From the NCBI GenBank assembly GCA_947169245.1, contig CAMVPA010000015.1, forward strand, positions 1 through 64,000: a stretch of DNA of 64,000 bases, given 5' to 3'. Shown here in pieces: positions 61,301 through 64,000 of the stretch. This stretch comes from an uncultured Prevotellaceae bacterium. Its GTDB lineage: Bacteria > Bacteroidota > Bacteroidia > Bacteroidales > Bacteroidaceae. Every line of letters starts with the position of its first letter. Position 1 is the first letter of the stretch. The notes under the pieces were generated by a model. That model did no database searches. It saw only the letters and a program-made list of their open reading frames with translations, and was not told where the DNA came from. A program made the position numbers and the translations under genes.

Positions 61301-62129
61301 AGCCGTCGTAGTCGTGAACGGCATAGCCGATGTTGTCGCCCTTGATGGGATAGGTCTTGTAGTCGGCATAGCTCGACTGCCAGCCAGAGCCAGGAATCCA
61401 GATGACACCGGTGAAGCCATTGGCGCGAATCTTGTCGACGACAGGCTGGAAGAAGTCGCGCAGCGCCTTCGCATCGCTCTGACCGCTGGCGTTCTTCACG
61501 CTCACAGGCTCGTTGGCCAGCTCAAGGCTGATCTGACCGGCGTAGTTGCGGATGGTCTCGTCGCTCGAGACGATGTCCCACACCTCCAACATGTACCTCT
61601 GGTAGTAACCGTCGACGTAGATGGGATTAGGGCAGACACCCGGCGGGCGCACCACGACGTACAGACCATGTTCCAGGGCATCCATCATCAAGGGAATGTA
61701 GAGCGACTTCAGGAAAGTCTTCAGTCGTGTGGCATTGAAATGCTCTATGTTGGCCTCACCCGTCGGCAGGTCTCCGCCTTTGTGTTCGGGCTGCGTACTG
61801 AGGTCAACATACTTCACGCTGTTGTCGTTGGTCCACGCCGGGTCGAGGTGCAGACGGAACACGTCGCAGTTGGCCTGCTTCATGCCGTCGAAGAGCTTGT
61901 GGAAGTAGGCAATACAGTTCTTGGCACCCGTAGCGTTGTAGCCACCGGTCCAGCGGTTGTCGTTGAACCACATGCTCGGCGTGTCCATGACACCATGCAG
62001 CACAACATGGTTGCCGTAGGTGTCGACAAGCCACTTGCCCTCGACATGGAGCGTGGGCAGCGGTGCGTCAAGTGCCCATGCTCCTGCGGTCAGACAAGCA
62101 GCAAAAAGGATTGATAAGATTCTTCTCAT
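58392..62129 (-). CDS. GH5-GH43 bifunctional secreted glycosidase
   Basis: 1245 residues with signal peptide (1-19). First half is a GH5 barrel (about 22-415) with LELANEP (acid/base Glu207) and IIITEIDW (nucleophile Glu317). The second is a GH43 propeller (about 435-740), with FPDPDVIRVGDTYYMVSTTM at its start and GSGLEGCHFYKKGDYYYIYA later, plus the concanavalin-like C-terminal domain of GH43 xylosidases (about 760-960). An Ig-like region, another beta domain and the tail VNVYTLSGRMVR, GLYLMEGRKILVK follow. It would couple backbone cutting with release of arabinose or xylose. Second of the visible genes in a leftward operon, 18 bases after the carboxylesterase. Confidence 0.92.
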   Translation of the reverse strand: MRRILSILFAACLTAGAWALDAPLPTLHVEGKWLVDTYGNHVVLHGVMDTPSMWFNDNRWTGGYNATGAKNCIAYFHKLFDGMKQANCDVFRLHLDPAWTNDNSVKYVDLSTQPEHKGGDLPTGEANIEHFNATRLKTFLKSLYIPLMMDALEHGLYVVVRPPGVCPNPIYVDGYYQRYMLEVWDIVSSDETIRNYAGQISLELANEPVSVKNASGQSDAKALRDFFQPVVDKIRANGFTGVIWIPGSGWQSSYADYKTYPIKGDNIGYAVHDYDGWYGCADKDLSASDVKAATQRKITQFHNQVPVVDTNPIIITEIDWSPTKPGTGHYNEHGNWVESNYGTWATGRTSVWGTITKGVHDHYGNISMTLSGSACLFDIDKLLKTGVAEPAFGGLEEACGKACFDWYAEYAKVNNPKPDYVNEAPVSDLGNGKFMNPVVRADFPDPDVIRVGDTYYMVSTTMCLFPGATILKSKDMVNWEYCCQPLTQLATTDNYNLKNGQSAYAGGMWACSMKYNEADGKFYLLINGNDAGGFILSTTNPEGTWQKKKLPRIYYDPGMLFDNGKVYIACGNGNISVCELDMNFNLKQEKTVIQKPGSGLEGCHFYKKGDYYYIYATYGGWPSGQAAFRSKNPMGPYDEEKMLVEKNINGQVNTIHQGSLIEDVNGSWWTIMQEDLGALGRFPNLQPVKWVDGWPIVGKNGVPYKTFVDQIDKPATAEAYPQTKRLPTTDNFRSYPLGMQWEWNHNPDNDNWSLFEHQGWLRLKTATVVSKLHQARNMLTQRIFIDNSKTTKGTVRVDVSRLQEGDRAGICIFQDPYAAIAVEMKDGKRQIVWWKEGVKSPGDNFTPQETYKEVELTDNIVYLRGAIKYGDNKAMFYYSTDGKTWKKLGGDTSQSFNLSVFVGSRFGLFCYSTKTAGGSADFDWFSTEEEYDEEGMYGELKTTLDENMFTVTKIVPSKKTLDALIGGFCSPGITATYKDKHTEVVTAQTVFTPEDGSVVEFRNGQMAGLSQGKTRVTATFTDLFGNQVDTAFTARSGYFPLDAQYIKTDLAGTGTYKFTSTTSAEYGLFKFTTKDSQMGWVYDAKHDFSGFHYLVINQRYKPTGSNSINFYITKSVKGARCEVPITADAVRTETGFQTVVCLDTLKYTMGNNKGKPLNLKSINMVTFTTTAANKSLYITDMLLTTEDPTTGIVDVAWQREAQQRQTVNVYTLSGRMVRRAVSRKDALQGLPAGLYLMEGRKILVK

Positions 62130-62147
62130 AGTGATTGTTAGTGATGA

Positions 62148-63629
62148 TTATTTGTTCTCAGGAGAGACAGGCTCGCCCATCTCCGAGGCCTCGGCGTCCT
62201 GCTGATTCAGCTTGAAGAGCATGAACTGCGGCTTCTCCGTGGTGCAGGGCTCCCAGCCAATGCCGGGGTTGCTGTCCTTGGCGAAGTTGGTCCAGGCCGT
62301 CAGCATCTTCTCACTCAGGTCCCAGTCGCCCTGCGTCCAGGGACGCCAGCAGTGCTTCAGCGACTTGAAGACATACCACAGGTCGCTGGAGTGGAAGGCG
62401 CCCTTCAGACGCTCGGTCACCTCGGGATGTGAGCCGTCGTCAGGCAGCGGACGGGCAAACTCGTAGGCCCATGCCTTGCCACCCTGCTGCTGGCGCACCT
62501 TACAGAACTCGGCGATGCCGGGGCCCATAGAGCCGATGTCGTTCATGGTGTAGCCAATCATATAGGGCACATCGGCGATGGTGCCCTCGCGGGTAGCGGT
62601 TTCAAAGTCTTTCAGCGAGACGTAGCCATCGATGATGGGACGCTCCATGACATAGAGGTCGCTCTTGTTTACCATGTTGTAGAGGGTACACACGGTGTAG
62701 AGGATCTCCGAAGAGGCAGCACGCAGTTTCTGAAGGTCGGTCAGGCCAGCCCAGTCCATGACTTTCTTGGTCTCAGCCTCCGCCTCTTTCAGCGTGGGGT
62801 TATAGGTGAAGAACTTCGCCATCGGGGTAGCGGGCTTGGCTGCCTCGCCTTCCTTCGACGGTACGTTCAGTCCGCCACCACTCATGATGACAGCCTTATG
62901 GAACAGGCCGCGGGCCAGGGGCGACTCACAGAGCGTGCGCACGCTGCCGGCACCGGCACTCTGTCCGAAGATGGTGACGTTGTCGGGGTTGCCGCCAAAC
63001 TGTGCGATGTTGTCGCGCACCCACTTCAGCGACTGTATCTGGTCAAGGATGCCGTAGTTGCCGGACACACCGTGGGGACTCTCGGCCGAAAGCTCGCCGT
63101 AAGGCATGAAGCCGAAGATGCCGAGACGGTAGTTGATGGTCACGAGGACGACGTCCTTCGAGGCCCACTCCTGACCGTCGAACTCGGGCTCGGTGCCCCA
63201 GCCCTCGCGGTAGCCGCCGCCGTGTATCCACAGGGCAACGGGCAGTTTTTTCCCGGTGTTGCCGGGAGCCTTCGTCCACACGTTCAGGTAGAGACAGTCC
63301 TCACTGTAGGGCGCCTCGTCGCCATAGCCCCACTCCGTGGTGTAGCCACCGGGATAGTGGACGGTCTGGTAGCCGGGATGTCCGAACTTGTCGCAAACGC
63401 GTACGCTGTCCCAAGCCACGACGGGCTGGGGCTCCTTCCAGCGCAGGTCACCGATAGGTGCTGCGGCATAGGGGATGCCGCGATAGACGAATACGTCGGG
63501 ATTCTCGGCCCTGACACCTTGTATCTGACCGCCCTCCACGGTCAATATGGGACCGTTGTCGGGCTCCTCCTGGCTGCCACAGCTGAGGAGGAAGGCCACC
63601 AACGGCAGTATTGCAAAAAACTTCTTCAT
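62148..63629 (-). CDS. Type-B carboxylesterase lipoprotein
   Basis: 493 residues; lipoprotein signal ends AFLLSC (Cys17). The esterase fold has the oxyanion loop WIHGGGYREGWG, YSEDCLYLNVWTKAP, nucleophile Ser224 in FGQSAGAGSV and a late His in KGAFHSSDLWYVF. The former CE10 family groups such enzymes; many act on aryl or acyl esters and not on carbohydrate. Here it lies between GH5-GH43 (18 bases) and a further secreted protein (43 bases), so an outer-membrane esterase for hydroxycinnamoyl or acetyl groups is plausible, but no substrate is shown. The active-site acid is not assigned with confidence. Confidence 0.85.
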   Translation of the reverse strand: MKKFFAILPLVAFLLSCGSQEEPDNGPILTVEGGQIQGVRAENPDVFVYRGIPYAAAPIGDLRWKEPQPVVAWDSVRVCDKFGHPGYQTVHYPGGYTTEWGYGDEAPYSEDCLYLNVWTKAPGNTGKKLPVALWIHGGGYREGWGTEPEFDGQEWASKDVVLVTINYRLGIFGFMPYGELSAESPHGVSGNYGILDQIQSLKWVRDNIAQFGGNPDNVTIFGQSAGAGSVRTLCESPLARGLFHKAVIMSGGGLNVPSKEGEAAKPATPMAKFFTYNPTLKEAEAETKKVMDWAGLTDLQKLRAASSEILYTVCTLYNMVNKSDLYVMERPIIDGYVSLKDFETATREGTIADVPYMIGYTMNDIGSMGPGIAEFCKVRQQQGGKAWAYEFARPLPDDGSHPEVTERLKGAFHSSDLWYVFKSLKHCWRPWTQGDWDLSEKMLTAWTNFAKDSNPGIGWEPCTTEKPQFMLFKLNQQDAEASEMGEPVSPENK

Positions 63630-63653
63630 GATTGATAATCGTTAGTTATTCTT

Positions 63654-63674
63654 CACTCTTCACTCTTAACTCTT
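63654..63674. repeat. Intergenic heptad array
   Basis: CACTCTT, CACTCTT, AACTCTT: three 7-base units in the 43-base gap between the carboxylesterase and the upstream gene. Confidence 0.6.
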
Positions 63675-64000
63675 AATTAATCAGGAACACCTTGGTCTGG
63701 CCCTTATACGTGGCCTTCACCGTGGCACGACCGTCAACGACGGGGCTCACCTCGAACTTCACCCCAGAAACATCAGCCTCTGCCTTCACCTTGGCACCAG
63801 CCTTCAGCGGACCGTAGAGCTGGTAGTGGTCGCACTTGGTATAGCCGTTCTGGTTGGTCGACATGATGGGCTGTGCGGGGATGTTCAGCTTCTGGCCGTC
63901 GCAGGTGATAGTCACTTCAGGCACCACAGGAACACTGAACGACTGTCCTGCCTTGGTAAAGCCAACTCCGTGGAGGTCGAAGAGTCCCTGCGGGCGCTGG
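63673..64000 (-). CDS. C-terminal fragment of a secreted protein, family not recognised
   Basis: The frame is open from the window edge (QRPQGLFDLHGVGFTKAGQS) to a TAA at 63673, giving about 108 residues. It looks like one or two all-beta domains (VPEVTITCDGQKLNIPAQPI, HYQLYGPLKAGAKVKAEADV, GRATVKATYKGQTKVFLIN). No catalytic motif is visible. The last part resembles the beta-sandwich ends of Prevotella glycosidases, and the gene is upstream in the same operon as the carboxylesterase and GH5-GH43, so a glycoside-active enzyme is likely; the family cannot be named from this piece. Confidence 0.6.
   Translation of the reverse strand, partial: QRPQGLFDLHGVGFTKAGQSFSVPVVPEVTITCDGQKLNIPAQPIMSTNQNGYTKCDHYQLYGPLKAGAKVKAEADVSGVKFEVSPVVDGRATVKATYKGQTKVFLIN

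Noticed and set aside
28475..62129. Full type IX secretion C-terminal domains
   Set aside because: The shared tails are 30-45 residues, shorter than the usual 70-100 residue domains, so they are reported only as a candidate sorting motif.

Overview
This window looks like a Bacteroidetes chromosome, most likely a Prevotella-type gut or rumen xylan degrader. Supporting signs are a SusC/SusD pair, many Bacteroidetes-type promoters (-7 box TAnnTTTG directly before operons), signal peptides or lipoprotein boxes on nearly every product, weak ribosome binding sites, and short C-terminal tails of the kind common in Prevotella secreted proteins. No RNA genes, CRISPR arrays, transposases or transcription regulators were seen.

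Layout. 1-5018: leftward operon GH97, GH115, a gene remnant and the start of GH27. 5212-11678: a leftward four-gene cassette holding two copies of a pair, each a polytopic membrane protein (DUF6057-like) plus a beta-propeller lipoprotein with one CxxCH haem-c motif. 11741-14125: an AAA-type ATPase and a 5'-truncated AAA/DUF4143 gene, an AT-richer patch that may be acquired DNA. 14223-21437: SusC, SusD and two lipoproteins. 21617-28048: a GH3 xylosidase divergent from a GH43-GH43 operon. 28475-35433: GH97 and GH98 divergent from GH43-CBM6. 35509-45169: leftward operon BD-FAE-like esterase, GH31, CE1, GH3, CE6. 45361-47373: GH51, divergent from it. 47717-51456: a CUB-domain surface protein broken by a one-base shift in a poly-A tract, then a small acidic protein. 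51551-58334: GH8 and CE15 divergent from GH2. 58392-64000: GH5-GH43 fusion, a carboxylesterase lipoprotein and the C-terminus of a further secreted protein.

Together the enzymes fit breakdown of highly decorated glucuronoarabinoxylan. GH98 and GH5 are the candidate backbone cutters. GH115 removes (methyl)glucuronic acid and CE15 cuts glucuronoyl esters. CE1, CE6 and the BD-FAE-like esterase remove ferulate and acetate. GH43 and GH51 remove arabinose; GH31, GH97, GH27 and GH2 remove terminal alpha-xylose and galactose. GH8 and GH3 finish the xylo-oligosaccharides. SusC/SusD would import them. No hybrid two-component regulator or GH10/GH11 xylanase lies inside the window, so the system continues outside it or is spread over the genome.

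The least conventional features are: (1) many short arrays of 7-bp units, several exactly 5 x 7 = 35 bp, inside genes of exported proteins; (2) G/C-rich palindromic inserts translated in frame, often as NPSEGG or PPLEG peptides; (3) GFGG-type low-complexity segments in six unrelated enzymes; (4) the duplicated DUF6057/CxxCH-propeller pair; (5) the poly-A frameshift.
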